DNA from: a virus | Direction: 5' to 3' (one strand) | IMG/VR virus record: IMGVR_UViG_3300046001_006174 | Span: 1 to 38,217 of that record | DNA length: 38,217 nt | In this document: in pieces, positions 5,603 to 13,179 of the stretch | Layout of the letters: each line of letters begins with the position of its first letter | Numbering within the stretch: position 1 is the first letter of the stretch | Notes under the pieces: model-generated | The model's database searches: none | What the model saw: the letters and a program-made list of their open reading frames with translations, nothing else | Told to the model about the DNA's origin: nothing | Made by a program: the position numbers and the translations under genes

Positions 5603-6628
5603 TCACTTTTCGTCTTTGAGCAGCTTCATTGCGGCCCGTGCCAGCCTCGGCTGATTGGCGCTCAAGGTGTAGCGCTCAACCTCTTTCAGGCTCGCGTGTC
5701 CGGTAATGGATGCGATCTGGTGCGTTGTCGCGCCAGCTTCGGCCAAGCGGCGGGCGGCGGCCTTGCGGAGACCGTGCGGGCTTAGGTCAGACGGAAGCCC
5801 CGCCTTAACCACGCACTCGCCGAACCAGCTCGTAAAGCCTGCCTCAGTCATTGGACGCCCATAGGCCGTCATGATGAAAGTCAGGTTGTCGCGTGGTAGC
5901 GCATCAAGGGTGCGCTTCAGATCCGGGTGCAGCGGGATAGCGAGATTGACCTTCCCCCCGCCTTTCTTCTGGGTGACGTGCAACAGACCATCGCGGACGT
6001 GCTGGCGACCCATACGAACGACGTCGGATCGTCTCTGGCCGGTGTATAGCAGCAGGGCGAGCGCTAGGCGGGCGCGTGAGCCCTCAGGCCAATGGGCGGT
6101 GAACTGGGCGATGTGCTGATCATCCCACGCCGTGAAGCCCTTGCCCTCGCGCGGTAGCTTGACCCCGGCAATGGGGTTTGACGACACTATCGCGCGGTCC
6201 AGGCCGAAGGCGTAAACGCTGCGAAGGCGCTTGAGCAGGTTGCGGGTAGCGCCGGGGCGGTCTGATCCCTTGTCCCGGATGGCCTTGACGTGCTGCGATG
6301 TGAGCTGGCGCGCGGGGTGGTTGCCATAGACCTTGCGGAACCGCTCTAGGATGTTGCGGTAGTTCGCTTGCGTCGCCGCCGACAGCCCGCGCCATTCGGT
6401 TGACTGATAATAGGCCGCGAGAAGGCTGGAAATCGAACCGGGCGGGCTTGATCCCGCGCCGTCCAGCTTCAGGCCTTGGCTGGCCTCCTGATAGGCCTGC
6501 ATGAACTCTGGCGACCCGACAGCGCCCGGCAGCGTGGCGCGCACATAGCCCGGCCGCCTGTAGTAGTGGCGGACGTGGCCGTGCCGATCCACAAGGCGCT
6601 GGATATGGGGCAGCTCAAGCTTGGTCAT
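5603..6628 (-). CDS. int: Tyrosine recombinase integrase
   Basis: A 341-residue phage integrase that catalyses site-specific integration into the host chromosome. It has an N-terminal arm-binding part, a core-binding SAM-like domain (about 65-150, TEWRGLSAATQANYRNILER), and a catalytic domain with Arg199 (LLYTGQRRSDV), Lys in the 221-226 KK/K region, His285-x-x-Arg288 (SPHGLRKAA), His311 (TGHAS) and nucleophile Tyr320 (EVERYT). All catalytic residues are present, so it should be active. Its start overlaps the stop of the upstream small gene, so it can be read from the leftward operon. Confidence 0.95.
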   Translation of the reverse strand: MTKLELPHIQRLVDRHGHVRHYYRRPGYVRATLPGAVGSPEFMQAYQEASQGLKLDGAGSSPPGSISSLLAAYYQSTEWRGLSAATQANYRNILERFRKVYGNHPARQLTSQHVKAIRDKGSDRPGATRNLLKRLRSVYAFGLDRAIVSSNPIAGVKLPREGKGFTAWDDQHIAQFTAHWPEGSRARLALALLLYTGQRRSDVVRMGRQHVRDGLLHVTQKKGGGKVNLAIPLHPDLKRTLDALPRDNLTFIMTAYGRPMTEAGFTSWFGECVVKAGLPSDLSPHGLRKAAARRLAEAGATTHQIASITGHASLKEVERYTLSANQPRLARAAMKLLKDEK

Positions 6629-6821
6629 TGCCTAGAAGGGCATCCCATGGGTTCGCCTCAAAAGAGGCCTCGGCGGGCGCTGGCGTCAAGACGGGTTCTG
6701 CGTCGTCGATGCTGATGATCCCGGTGCGCGGGTCCACCTGAACGCGACGCCAGCCCGCCGCTTTCGCCGCCTGGATCACGCGCGTCACGTCGCGTTGGCG
6801 GAAGGCGCTAGGTGCTCCCAT
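6615..6821 (-). CDS. Small basic protein upstream of integrase (possible excisionase/RDF)
   Basis: A 68-residue protein with a basic helical N-terminus (SAFRQRDVTRVIQAAKAAGW) and a beta-like PRTGIISIDD segment. Proteins of this pattern commonly precede integrase in alphaproteobacterial phages. GGGAGGGGGGAGA precedes the start, and its 3' end overlaps integrase by 14 nt. A recombination-directionality role is suggested by position and size only. Confidence 0.65.
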   Translation of the reverse strand: MGAPSAFRQRDVTRVIQAAKAAGWRRVQVDPRTGIISIDDAEPVLTPAPAEASFEANPWDALLGNDQA

Positions 6822-6859
6822 TCTCCCCCCTCCCTATAAATGGCGGGGCGGGTTTCGGG

Positions 6860-7039
6860 TCAATCATCCCAGCCCCCGCTCACGATCTGGCGAAAAACAC
6901 TTCCGGCAGCGCGGCTGAGCTTGGCGGGCGCGCTGTTGTGCCTGGCCACGGCCTCACGGTGCCGGTGGATAGCCTCACGGCGTTCATGCAGGTATTCAGC
7001 GAGGAGCATAAGCGCGGCTTCTTCGCGGGCGGGGGTCAA
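6860..7039 (-). CDS. Small hypothetical protein, TTG start
   Basis: A 59-residue helical, His/Arg-rich protein (AEYLHERREAIHRHREAVAR). I place the start at TTG 7039 because TTGA overlaps the stop of the previous gene, a junction used elsewhere here; ATG 7009 is the alternative. No family recognised. Confidence 0.55.
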   Translation of the reverse strand: MTPAREEAALMLLAEYLHERREAIHRHREAVARHNSAPAKLSRAAGSVFRQIVSGGWDD

Positions 7040-7494
7040 GGGGTGGGCTCCTGCGATTGGAGCGCCTGAAGCAGGACCACGCAAAGCGCCAAAGCTGGCG
7101 TCGGAGCGATGTCGTAAACCTCCATATCGCCGCTGATCAGGAACTTGCCTTCGTGGCTCTCGATATGCGCTTCGTACTTCCCGTTCGCGAATTGTTGCAC
7201 GCCCCACGTAACCGGTAGCGGCAGTTTCTCCCCTATCAGGGCAACGATAGCGTCTAGGGAGGTGGTTACGGATGGCGCATATTCAGCAGGCGCGCCGTGG
7301 CTCCCCATCAGCCAATAGTTAAACTCGTCAAGGCTTGGCCATAGCTCGCCCAGCATCCATGCGGGACTATCCGGCTTGAGGTTTGGATGCTTAATCCATC
7401 CTGAAAACTTCGGAATAAGCGACAATGCGATGTCCGCGTCCAACTCCCGCGACCCGCTCTCCGCATCCTGTAGGCGCTTGATGAGGCTATCCAT
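7036..7494 (-). CDS. Phage ABA-sandwich domain-like protein
   Basis: A 152-residue protein starting at ATG 7494, which overlaps the upstream stop by 8 nt. The second half shows the common phage pattern 'TTSLDAxxALx...TPALALCxxLLQAL' (SVTTSLDAIVALIGEKLPLP near the middle and PTPALALCVVLLQALQ at the end), typical of small phage ABA-sandwich domain proteins of unknown function. It lies in the leftward early operon. Confidence 0.6.
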   Translation of the reverse strand: MDSLIKRLQDAESGSRELDADIALSLIPKFSGWIKHPNLKPDSPAWMLGELWPSLDEFNYWLMGSHGAPAEYAPSVTTSLDAIVALIGEKLPLPVTWGVQQFANGKYEAHIESHEGKFLISGDMEVYDIAPTPALALCVVLLQALQSQEPTP

Positions 7495-7768
7495 TGGCCT
7501 TGTCCTCTGTAAGAGCGGCGCGGCCTGCGGGGCTGATGACTTCGGGCGGAATGAAGCGTCCGCACTCCTCGCCGTCATCAAGGTCCGCGATGAATCCGGC
7601 CCGGCGTAGATCGGCCATGTCATCCCAATCCAGATCGTTCCAGTGCGGGCTGAAGTCCTTTCGCGGAGACAGCCATGCGCAGTCGCCGTCTTGGGCGTGA
7701 ACGATGCGGGCTCCGGCTGCTAATTGCTCCAGAAGATCCCTGGCCGATTGTGTCAGCTTCCCAGCCAT
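7487..7768 (-). CDS. Hypothetical protein, possibly winged-helix
   Basis: A 93-residue protein (AGKLTQSARDLLEQLAAGAR at the start, DMADLRRAGFIADLDDGEE in the middle, SPAGRAAL near the end). The layout resembles small winged-helix proteins. It starts at ATG 7768 in a GTGATG junction with the preceding gene. The function is unknown. Confidence 0.6.
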   Translation of the reverse strand: MAGKLTQSARDLLEQLAAGARIVHAQDGDCAWLSPRKDFSPHWNDLDWDDMADLRRAGFIADLDDGEECGRFIPPEVISPAGRAALTEDKANG

Positions 7769-8076
7769 CACGCCTCACCACGGGAGAGAAGGGAGAGGGC
7801 GCCATGGGCTTCTAGGGCGGCAACCGGTTCAGGTTTGACCATCTCGCGAAACCGGTGCGCGCCGTAGCAGAGGTCAGGGATCACGCGCGGCACGCCGACG
7901 AGGTCTAGGCCCACGTCGCGCCAGAACTCGCCAAGGCCGACCGTTTCGTTTCCGTGAGGGAGATCGCCCCACACGGCCTCGATCTGATAGACTTCGCCTT
8001 TGGCCAGCGGGACGGCCAAGCCTCCTGGTGCAGGGCTGTCATCCACGCAGACGACCCATTCACCGACCCCGCTCAT
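7768..8076 (-). CDS. Conserved phage hypothetical protein
   Basis: A 102-residue protein with a beta-rich first half (EWVVCVDDSPAPGG, LAKGEVYQIEAVWGD) and a motif CYGAHRFREMVKP near residue 75. It resembles short SH3-like phage proteins that begin with 'KG..Y.V..V'. It is joined to its neighbours by ATGA and GTGATG overlaps. The function is unknown. Confidence 0.6.
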   Translation of the reverse strand: MSGVGEWVVCVDDSPAPGGLAVPLAKGEVYQIEAVWGDLPHGNETVGLGEFWRDVGLDLVGVPRVIPDLCYGAHRFREMVKPEPVAALEAHGALSLLSRGEA

Positions 8077-8288
8077 GGCTGATCTCCGGTGAGGGCGGCG
8101 GGCTCATAATCCAGCGCGTTCGGGTGGCTGTAGCCGACAAGCCCGCCCGCCATCTTGATCCGCACGTAATGGGCGTGTGAGAGGTGTTCGCGCATGATCG
8201 TCACGGTCTCGCCCGTCTCGGTGTGGCGAGCTTTGTGACCGGCGATTGGGTTCACGCCGTAGACGCGCTTGACGTAGTCGTAAGCCAT
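8073..8288 (-). CDS. Conserved phage hypothetical protein
   Basis: A 71-residue protein beginning MAYDYVKRVYGVNPIAGHKA, with RHTETGETVTIM and HPNALDYEP. This pattern is frequent in alphaproteobacterial phages and suggests a small beta-barrel. It starts at ATG 8288 in a TGATG junction. The function is unknown. Confidence 0.65.
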   Translation of the reverse strand: MAYDYVKRVYGVNPIAGHKARHTETGETVTIMREHLSHAHYVRIKMAGGLVGYSHPNALDYEPAALTGDQP

Positions 8289-8797
8289 CACGCCTCTCCC
8301 GCACTAGAAGGGGGAGGGGCTTGATCCATCTCATCGCATCGGGCCTGGTATGCGGCCAAGGCGACGGGGAGATCGGTTAGCGGGGTCGGCTTCAGCCCCT
8401 CGCTCGCCCCTTGAGCCTTGAGAGCGGCAAGAGCTTCGCGAAGGTCAGCCGCATGTTCACGGCAGACGCTTGCAGCAATAAACGAGTCTGTAGCGCCCTC
8501 GAAAAACTCAGCCATGTCGGCGAGCCTCTCTAATGCCCCCTCAGAGACGACAGCCCGCTGGTCGACAAGCTCGGGATTGCACGGCGCGCAGGCTGTGCCG
8601 ATCCGTTCGGTTGAGTCGCACTCGTAGCAAGGGGAAGCCTGTTGGGTGGGGGCGCGGCGATAGAGTGGGATGGGGCACGATGCAGCCTTGGCTGGCCAGA
8701 TGTAGCCCTCCAGACCGGCGGCGAGCGCCGTGAGCGAACCTGAGCCGGTCCACGCCACCGGAGCCTCTTCCCTCGCCTTCTCGGGTTGAGGGGTCAT
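8288..8797 (-). CDS. Hypothetical protein with Cys pairs
   Basis: A 169-residue protein. The N-terminal part (EEAPVAWTGSGS ... PIPLYRRAP) resembles phage proteins with an 'A-W...PLY' frame. A CYECDSTERIGTACAPC segment (C-x2-C-x9-C-x2-C) could bind zinc. A helical part follows (ALERLADMAEFFEGATDSFI, then AADLREALAALKAQ). No function assigned. It overlaps both neighbours. Confidence 0.6.
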   Translation of the reverse strand: MTPQPEKAREEAPVAWTGSGSLTALAAGLEGYIWPAKAASCPIPLYRRAPTQQASPCYECDSTERIGTACAPCNPELVDQRAVVSEGALERLADMAEFFEGATDSFIAASVCREHAADLREALAALKAQGASEGLKPTPLTDLPVALAAYQARCDEMDQAPPPSSAGEA

Positions 8798-8997
8798 TGG
8801 ATCTTCCCCGCCTTGATGTTGGCGACAAGGGTCTCGGCCGTAACCAGCGCCGCCTGCGGGCCAACTACGGTGTGAAGCATCTTCAGCGCTCGGCCCGCGA
8901 CGCGCCCTAGGTTGACACCTGCCGCGACGCCGCTAGGGCCGCTGACGATGAGAGCGGTGATTGCTTCGTCGATCAGATCGACGGTTAGATCGGTCAT
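8794..8997 (-). CDS. Internal in-frame product of the Lar-like gene
   Basis: In-frame ATG 8997 inside the Lar-like gene is preceded by AGGAGG with an 8-nt spacer, the best ribosome binding site in this operon. It would yield a 67-residue mostly helical protein (TVDLIDEAITALIVSGPSGV ... LVANIKAGKIQ). The upstream zinc ribbon may have lost its own stop codon, or both forms may be made. Confidence 0.5.
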   Translation of the reverse strand: MTDLTVDLIDEAITALIVSGPSGVAAGVNLGRVAGRALKMLHTVVGPQAALVTAETLVANIKAGKIQ

Positions 8998-9360
8998 GGT
9001 TAGAGCCTCCTGTTGAGTGTCGGCGCGTCGGTTCCAGGCGGTGATGGCAGGGACTTCGGAACCGTCGCGCGGGTCAAAGCCGGTCGTCACGCCACAGGCT
9101 CCGCAGCTCACGCGATGGCGCTTTGTCGTGTCGTCGAACCAGAGGCCCGGTATGCTTCGCCCCGGTCCGCAGAACGGACACGGCAACAGGTCCCGCGTCT
9201 CCCCGGCGTTATCGGTGGGGGGGGTGCTTTCAGATCGGGCGGCTTGGATGATCGCTGCGAGGGTCGAGGGACCAAGCGTTCGCACTAGGCCCGGCTCGAT
9301 CTCGTGGCCTAGAACACGCGCCAGGAGTGCGGTGTCGGCCTCTGACAGTTCCCGGCTCAT
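8794..9360 (-). CDS. Lar-like zinc-ribbon protein fused to a C-terminal helical domain
   Basis: A 188-residue protein. The middle part contains the Lar-type restriction-alleviation zinc ribbon: LLPCPFCG, then CGACG, ending in PAITAWNRRA. Lar/Ral proteins of lambdoid elements modulate type I restriction-modification; the effect here is inferred. The segment after residue 121 (MTDLTVDLIDEAITALIVSG onward) is unrelated and has its own ATG with a perfect AGGAGG site, so it may also be made separately (8794-8997). The start is ATG 9360, overlapping the previous stop by ATGA. Confidence 0.75.
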   Translation of the reverse strand: MSRELSEADTALLARVLGHEIEPGLVRTLGPSTLAAIIQAARSESTPPTDNAGETRDLLPCPFCGPGRSIPGLWFDDTTKRHRVSCGACGVTTGFDPRDGSEVPAITAWNRRADTQQEALTMTDLTVDLIDEAITALIVSGPSGVAAGVNLGRVAGRALKMLHTVVGPQAALVTAETLVANIKAGKIQ

Positions 9361-9866
9361 CGCCCACCCTCCACAAGCGGAGAGGGGGAGAGGGCGGCTT
9401 TCAGGCCGGTGATGAACTCGGAAACCTGAACCCAGAGCGTCGTCGGCCACCCGGCCTTGTTGGACCCGTCCAGATAGACCAGCAGCGCCTCAGCCTTCGC
9501 GCGACTGATGCGGATTGATCCCGTGCACGGCCCCGGCGCAACTTCATCATGGGGCGTGTTGCAATGAACGCACGGGTCGCCGAAGTGCACCCCCTCCAGC
9601 ACCCTTACCCGCTCTGCTAGGGCGTCGCGTTCGGCGGTTCGCTCCAGAACTGCCGCTTGCAGCAGGTCGGCCCGCTCGGTTTCGTGGGATAGGGCGTCGA
9701 GGAGGGCGATGATCGTGTCGCTCAGGGGGAACTTGGCCTCCAGAGCGATCAGAGCTTGTTCCTGGGCAGTGTATTTTTCGAGGGTGTCATCCGCCTCGTT
9801 AGCGACCTCGGCCGCTTTCAGGGTTTCAGCCGCCGCCCTCAGTTCATCGTATTGGTCACTGGTCAT
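9357..9866 (-). CDS. Hypothetical coiled-coil protein
   Basis: A 169-residue protein from ATG 9866 (ATG 9890 is an alternative). Residues 1-90 form a long charged helix (YDELRAAAETLKAAEVANEA; ERADLLQAAVLERTAERDAL), followed by CVHCNTPHDEVAPGPC, which could bind a metal, and a short alpha/beta end. No family recognised. It overlaps the 54-residue gene upstream by 11 nt. Confidence 0.6.
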   Translation of the reverse strand: MTSDQYDELRAAAETLKAAEVANEADDTLEKYTAQEQALIALEAKFPLSDTIIALLDALSHETERADLLQAAVLERTAERDALAERVRVLEGVHFGDPCVHCNTPHDEVAPGPCTGSIRISRAKAEALLVYLDGSNKAGWPTTLWVQVSEFITGLKAALSPSPLVEGGR

Positions 9867-10020
9867 GGGTGGTCTCGTTTTTGCACTCATTTCGAATGAT
9901 CTCGCGGGCCAAGTCTTTCGGGTCTCGGCCCGATGGCGTGAATGGCTTGTGCTCTCGCTCATCCATTTCTAGAACGGCGGCGAGGAGGTCTTCGAATGTG
10001 GTTGGAAGAACGGTTTTCAT
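9856..10020 (-). CDS. Small hypothetical protein
   Basis: A 54-residue protein (MKTVLPTTFEDLLAAVLEMD, then GRDPKDLAREIIRNECKNE). GGAGAG lies upstream, and the start overlaps the HNH gene stop by ATGA. The third positions are GC-biased. The function is unknown. Confidence 0.65.
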   Translation of the reverse strand: MKTVLPTTFEDLLAAVLEMDEREHKPFTPSGRDPKDLAREIIRNECKNETTHDQ

Positions 10021-10415
10021 TGGCTCTCCTCCATTGAGCGGCGGGCTTTCTTGGTTGGTCCAAAGCCGCGCGACTGGATCTTGATGGGGGTGGTGGGCTT
10101 GCTGAAGCCGCGTGAGGGGATCTTGCGCTTGACCCGACCTTCGCCAGCGTCGCGCTTGATGATGCGCTTGGCCTTGGCGATCATCTTCACGTCCAGCTTG
10201 GTTTTCTGGAGGTGGTGATAGTTGCAGAGCGGGCGAAGGTTATGGTCTTCCTCAACGCCCCCGAGGGCGATGGGAATGGTGTGGTCGATCTGTAGGCTGT
10301 CGCTGATCTCGCAGCCGGGATAGGCGCACATGCCGTTGAACCGGGCCAAGACGCGGGCGCGGCGGCTCTGGCCCATGGATTTTCGAGGGGTAGCGGGGAC
10401 GGGCTCGCGGATCAT
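10017..10415 (-). CDS. HNH endonuclease
   Basis: A 132-residue HNH nuclease with a C4-like zinc frame: Cys30-x4-Cys35 (CAYPGC), Asp44-His45 (LQIDHTIPIALGG), Asn59 and Cys64-x2-His67-His68 (NLRPLCNYHHLQKT). The C-terminal 60 residues are basic and low-complexity (KPTTPIKIQSRGFGPTKKA), probably for DNA contact. It lies within the recombination module. A role in DNA processing or homing is possible. HNH enzymes near terminase can assist packaging, but this one is far from it. Confidence 0.9.
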   Translation of the reverse strand: MIREPVPATPRKSMGQSRRARVLARFNGMCAYPGCEISDSLQIDHTIPIALGGVEEDHNLRPLCNYHHLQKTKLDVKMIAKAKRIIKRDAGEGRVKRKIPSRGFSKPTTPIKIQSRGFGPTKKARRSMEESQ

Positions 10416-10924
10416 GCGGCCTCCGTCTGGCGCTCAAGTGCGTCCGTCTTTACGCCGATCATTGCAGCGACGGTTTCCATAAGGGCCGTCTTGGACCTCT
10501 GGAACTCGTCAGGCCGCATAGAACGCCGCGACTGAGACTTGGCCTTGCGAACCACGACCAGCGGACCGCGCGTGATCACCAGGGCAAAGTCATCCTCGCC
10601 GCGTGCAAAGCTGGCGACGCGAAGGGCCGCAGCCTGAGAGCCGCAGTCGATCACCTGTTCATTGTAGAACCCAGCGTCGATCAGCGCGCGTTTCCGCAAG
10701 TGCTCCGTCGTCGGGTACAGGTCGGCAAGGCTTTCCGGCAGGGACAGCCAAGCCTCCCGCAGCCATGCGAACTCATGGCGATGCGCCTTCTCTGACCGCT
10801 CCTCAATCTCCGCGACCAAGTGAACGTCACCAACGACGTAGTGTTGATCTGCCATCTTGGCGAAGCGACGGATCGGCCGAAGGGCTTCGCCGTCCCACTG
10901 CATGGGGATAGGAGGAGCGGACAT
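10412..10924 (-). CDS. Conserved phage protein next to the recombination genes
   Basis: A 170-residue protein beginning PPIPMQWDGEALRPIRRFAK with ADQHYVVGDVHLVAEIEERS and PTTEHLRKRALIDAGFYNEQ. I recognise the pattern as a widespread phage protein of unknown function that usually travels with exonuclease and annealing genes. Its position, directly downstream of YqaJ and ERF, suggests a part in recombination or replication. Confidence 0.7.
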   Translation of the reverse strand: MSAPPIPMQWDGEALRPIRRFAKMADQHYVVGDVHLVAEIEERSEKAHRHEFAWLREAWLSLPESLADLYPTTEHLRKRALIDAGFYNEQVIDCGSQAAALRVASFARGEDDFALVITRGPLVVVRKAKSQSRRSMRPDEFQRSKTALMETVAAMIGVKTDALERQTEAA

Positions 10925-10926
10925 GG

Positions 10927-11562
10927 CTATGCGGCCTCCCGCATGACCGCAGCGCGCAGGGCATCAATCTTGGCGGCGGTCTCAGCGAGGAACGCCGAGA
11001 CCTCGCGCTCAAGCTCTGCGATGCGGTCTTCGTCGCGGTTGAAGCGCTTCACGAACAGCCGCATATCGGCCGGCAGACGTGGATCGAACGAAACGAAGTC
11101 GCACCACGCCCGGCCAGTGCAGGCCATCTGCCAGAGCATCTGCGTTTCGTACTTGCCGGGTATCGTTCCGCCGATCAGCGTTTCGATATGGGTCGCCGTG
11201 TTGGGACATTTGTTCTCGACCAGGCCGTGAACGCCAACCAAGCCGTCAGGGCTGGCCCCGGTATCGGCAATGGTTGGATGAGGCACGAAGCCCACGGCCT
11301 CAACGTCTGCGTCCGTCGTGAAGCTGTAGAGCTGACGTGCGCCGTCCTCCTGATCGTTTCCCCATTGCATAGCGGCGTTTTGGTAGCGCTCGCCCGTGGT
11401 TTGGGTCAGGCGTTCGGCGATCAACTCGGCCATGTAATTGGCGCGGCTGGCGCTGGGTCCAGTCTTGGTCTTGGCGATCACGTCAGCAACGCGCGAGGCC
11501 GTGACCTTGCCAAGCCGGATCGCATGCCATTCCGGCGAGCCTTGGATGATCTCTTCGGTCAT
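10927..11562 (-). CDS. YqaJ/lambda-exonuclease family recombinase nuclease
   Basis: A 211-residue alkaline exonuclease of the PD-(D/E)XK YqaJ family, which resects double-stranded ends 5' to 3' for annealing-based recombination. It has QGSPEWHAIRLGKVTASR at the start, Glu72 (GNDQEDGAR), Asp106 (GASPDGLV), and Glu116-x-Lys118 (LVENKCP), followed by YETQMLWQMA. All catalytic residues are present. It overlaps the ERF annealing protein by ATGA, forming an exonuclease-annealase pair. Confidence 0.93.
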   Translation of the reverse strand: MTEEIIQGSPEWHAIRLGKVTASRVADVIAKTKTGPSASRANYMAELIAERLTQTTGERYQNAAMQWGNDQEDGARQLYSFTTDADVEAVGFVPHPTIADTGASPDGLVGVHGLVENKCPNTATHIETLIGGTIPGKYETQMLWQMACTGRAWCDFVSFDPRLPADMRLFVKRFNRDEDRIAELEREVSAFLAETAAKIDALRAAVMREAA

Positions 11563-12317
11563 TGGGCTTGCTCCCGCATCTTGGCGGAGCGCTGGTTAGC
11601 GGTGCGCACCAGTTCATCAGCTTCAGCCTGCGGAAGGCCACCGATGACTTCGCTGTTACGGGCTTTCCAAGCCTTGATATCGTCCAGCGTCTTGCAGGCG
11701 TTAAGCGCGGCCATTGCGGCGGTGAAACCCGCGCTGCGGTCTCGAACCGATGCGGCGTTTCCGTCGTCGTCCTCGCCTGTGGCGATGTTGAAGATCAGCT
11801 TCAGCAGATAGCGCTGGCCATAGGAGAACGCGGACCCAGCGGCGTGGGTCTTGGTCATGACGTCGCCACCCTTCGCGCCCTTGCCATCGGCGGGCATATC
11901 CACATGGTGGGTTCGTGAGTGACCGCCGATGTGACCGACGCGGCAGAGGACGCGGGCATGGTCAGCCGGAGCGCCTTCGCCAGTGTCAAAGCTCAGCGAG
12001 AAGCCATGCTTGACGTAGATCTGGCGCACCGCCCGGTCCAGGGCGTCATAGGTGGCGTACTTGCTGTTGGTCTGGCTGTTCTTCTTGTTTGTGCCGACGA
12101 CGCCGATTTCGGATTGAGCCGCCGTCATTGAGACGTTGTAGGCTTGTTCTGCGTTCCGGTTCTCGATGTCGAAATACATCTTCATGAGACGTTCGAACTT
12201 ATCGACGTCAGTGCTCGGATCGCTCGCGGCGCGGGTGAGGGCGCCCATCAGCGTTCCGGCGTCCAGCGACACGATTTGAGCGGTCGGCTTATCTTCGGCT
12301 TTTGCGATGGCGTTCAT
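11559..12317 (-). CDS. erf: ERF-family single-strand annealing protein
   Basis: A 252-residue member of the ERF superfamily, which anneals complementary single strands in phage recombination. Signature segments are NSQTNSKYATYDALDRAVRQ at about 80-100 and GSAFSYGQRYLLKLIFNIAT with GEDDDGN at about 163-188. The C-terminus (AMAALNACKTLDDIKAW) resembles other ERF tails. It overlaps the exonuclease and the upstream small gene by ATGA. Confidence 0.93.
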   Translation of the reverse strand: MNAIAKAEDKPTAQIVSLDAGTLMGALTRAASDPSTDVDKFERLMKMYFDIENRNAEQAYNVSMTAAQSEIGVVGTNKKNSQTNSKYATYDALDRAVRQIYVKHGFSLSFDTGEGAPADHARVLCRVGHIGGHSRTHHVDMPADGKGAKGGDVMTKTHAAGSAFSYGQRYLLKLIFNIATGEDDDGNAASVRDRSAGFTAAMAALNACKTLDDIKAWKARNSEVIGGLPQAEADELVRTANQRSAKMREQAQ

Positions 12318-12511
12318 TGGACTGCCTTTCGGATTTCGTCTCGCCGCTGGGCGTAAATCGCCCTCGAAGCGGCTTGGATTTCAGGGGTCGCCAGAGCTAT
12401 CAAATCCTTGATATTTCTAGCATATTCGGCTAAATCTGTCTCGTTCCGGCAAAGGGAAAACGCCAGTTTGAGGATGATTTCGAGGGGAGCTTCTTTGTCG
12501 GCTTCTGCCAC
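12314..12511 (-). CDS. Small hypothetical protein, GTG start
   Basis: A 65-residue protein (VAEADKEAPLEIILKLAFSL, then NETDLAEYARNIKDLIALAT). It is helical and ends with a basic tail. GTG 12511 is the likeliest start; further upstream the frame reads as the shadow of the membrane-protein gene. It overlaps that gene by 82 nt and ERF by ATGA. Confidence 0.6.
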   Translation of the reverse strand: MAEADKEAPLEIILKLAFSLCRNETDLAEYARNIKDLIALATPEIQAASRAIYAQRRDEIRKAVQ

Positions 12512-12603
12512 GGATCGCCCCAGATGCAGGCCGTTGCGACCATCCCAGCCAGCGTCACGATGACCATCAGGGGATAGGCTGCGATGATGGCGAGGGCGGT
12601 CAT
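12430..12603 (-). CDS. Small single-span membrane protein
   Basis: A 57-residue protein: an N-terminal transmembrane helix (LAIIAAYPLMVIVTLAGMVA, residues ~4-24) and a basic, Ser/Trp/Pro-rich cytoplasmic tail. It starts in an ATGA overlap with the preceding gene. Its last third overlaps the next gene in a different frame. The function is unknown. Confidence 0.6.
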   Translation of the reverse strand: MTALAIIAAYPLMVIVTLAGMVATACIWGDPWQKPTKKLPSKSSSNWRFPFAGTRQI

Positions 12604-12776
12604 TTCTGCCCCGCGAGAACAAGCCGCAGGGTCGTCAGGAGGTCCCGACGCGGCGTACGGTTGATGTCTTCGATGATCTCCGCGTATTCGTGGAAATCCC
12701 GGCCGCAGGGCTGGTGCAGATCAGCCCCTTGGCGTTGACCCTCGGTGTCTGCACGGGAAAGGGGTTGGGAGCGCAT
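12600..12776 (-). CDS. Small hypothetical protein
   Basis: A 58-residue protein (MRSQPLSRADTEGQRQGADL ... RDLLTTLRLVLAGQK). It is bounded by a TGATG junction upstream and an ATGA overlap downstream, and codon third positions are GC-rich. The function is unknown. Confidence 0.65.
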   Translation of the reverse strand: MRSQPLSRADTEGQRQGADLHQPCGRDFHEYAEIIEDINRTPRRDLLTTLRLVLAGQK

Positions 12777-13171
12777 CACGCGGCCTTTTCGACAGCCGCA
12801 AACGTACGGACGGTGACAACCTTTTCCTCTTCGGTGACGGTCAGGTCGTAGGCGTCATCCATCCATTCGACGGCCTCGGGCTCGCCGTGCTTCCCGCCAC
12901 CGTACCAGTAGGTCCAGCCCACCCACGAACCGTCAGGCATCTTGGCGGCGACGGACTTGCTTTCATAGTGGCGGGAAGACGCGCAGGGCAGGCCGGTCTC
13001 GACTTCGCCCCCGCGCAGTTCGTCGGTCGCGCCCTGCAATTCATAGTCATCATTGCGTTCGGAAAACACCGCATCGATGTTGTCTGCCGTGATGGCGGGC
13101 AGGGGGTTGTCGCCGCTCCACTCCTGATTTTTGAGGAGAATGGCGTGTCTGATCTTTTGTTTGGGGGTCAT
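12776..13171 (-). CDS. Conserved phage hypothetical protein
   Basis: A 131-residue protein (MTPKQKIRHAILLKNQEWSG; AKMPDGSWVGWTYWYGGGKH; EAVEWMDDAYDLTVTEEEKV). The Gly/Trp/Tyr-rich middle and the acidic end suggest a compact beta domain. It lies in the leftward early operon. The function is unknown. Confidence 0.65.
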   Translation of the reverse strand: MTPKQKIRHAILLKNQEWSGDNPLPAITADNIDAVFSERNDDYELQGATDELRGGEVETGLPCASSRHYESKSVAAKMPDGSWVGWTYWYGGGKHGEPEAVEWMDDAYDLTVTEEEKVVTVRTFAAVEKAA

Positions 13172-13179
13172 GTCGACTC

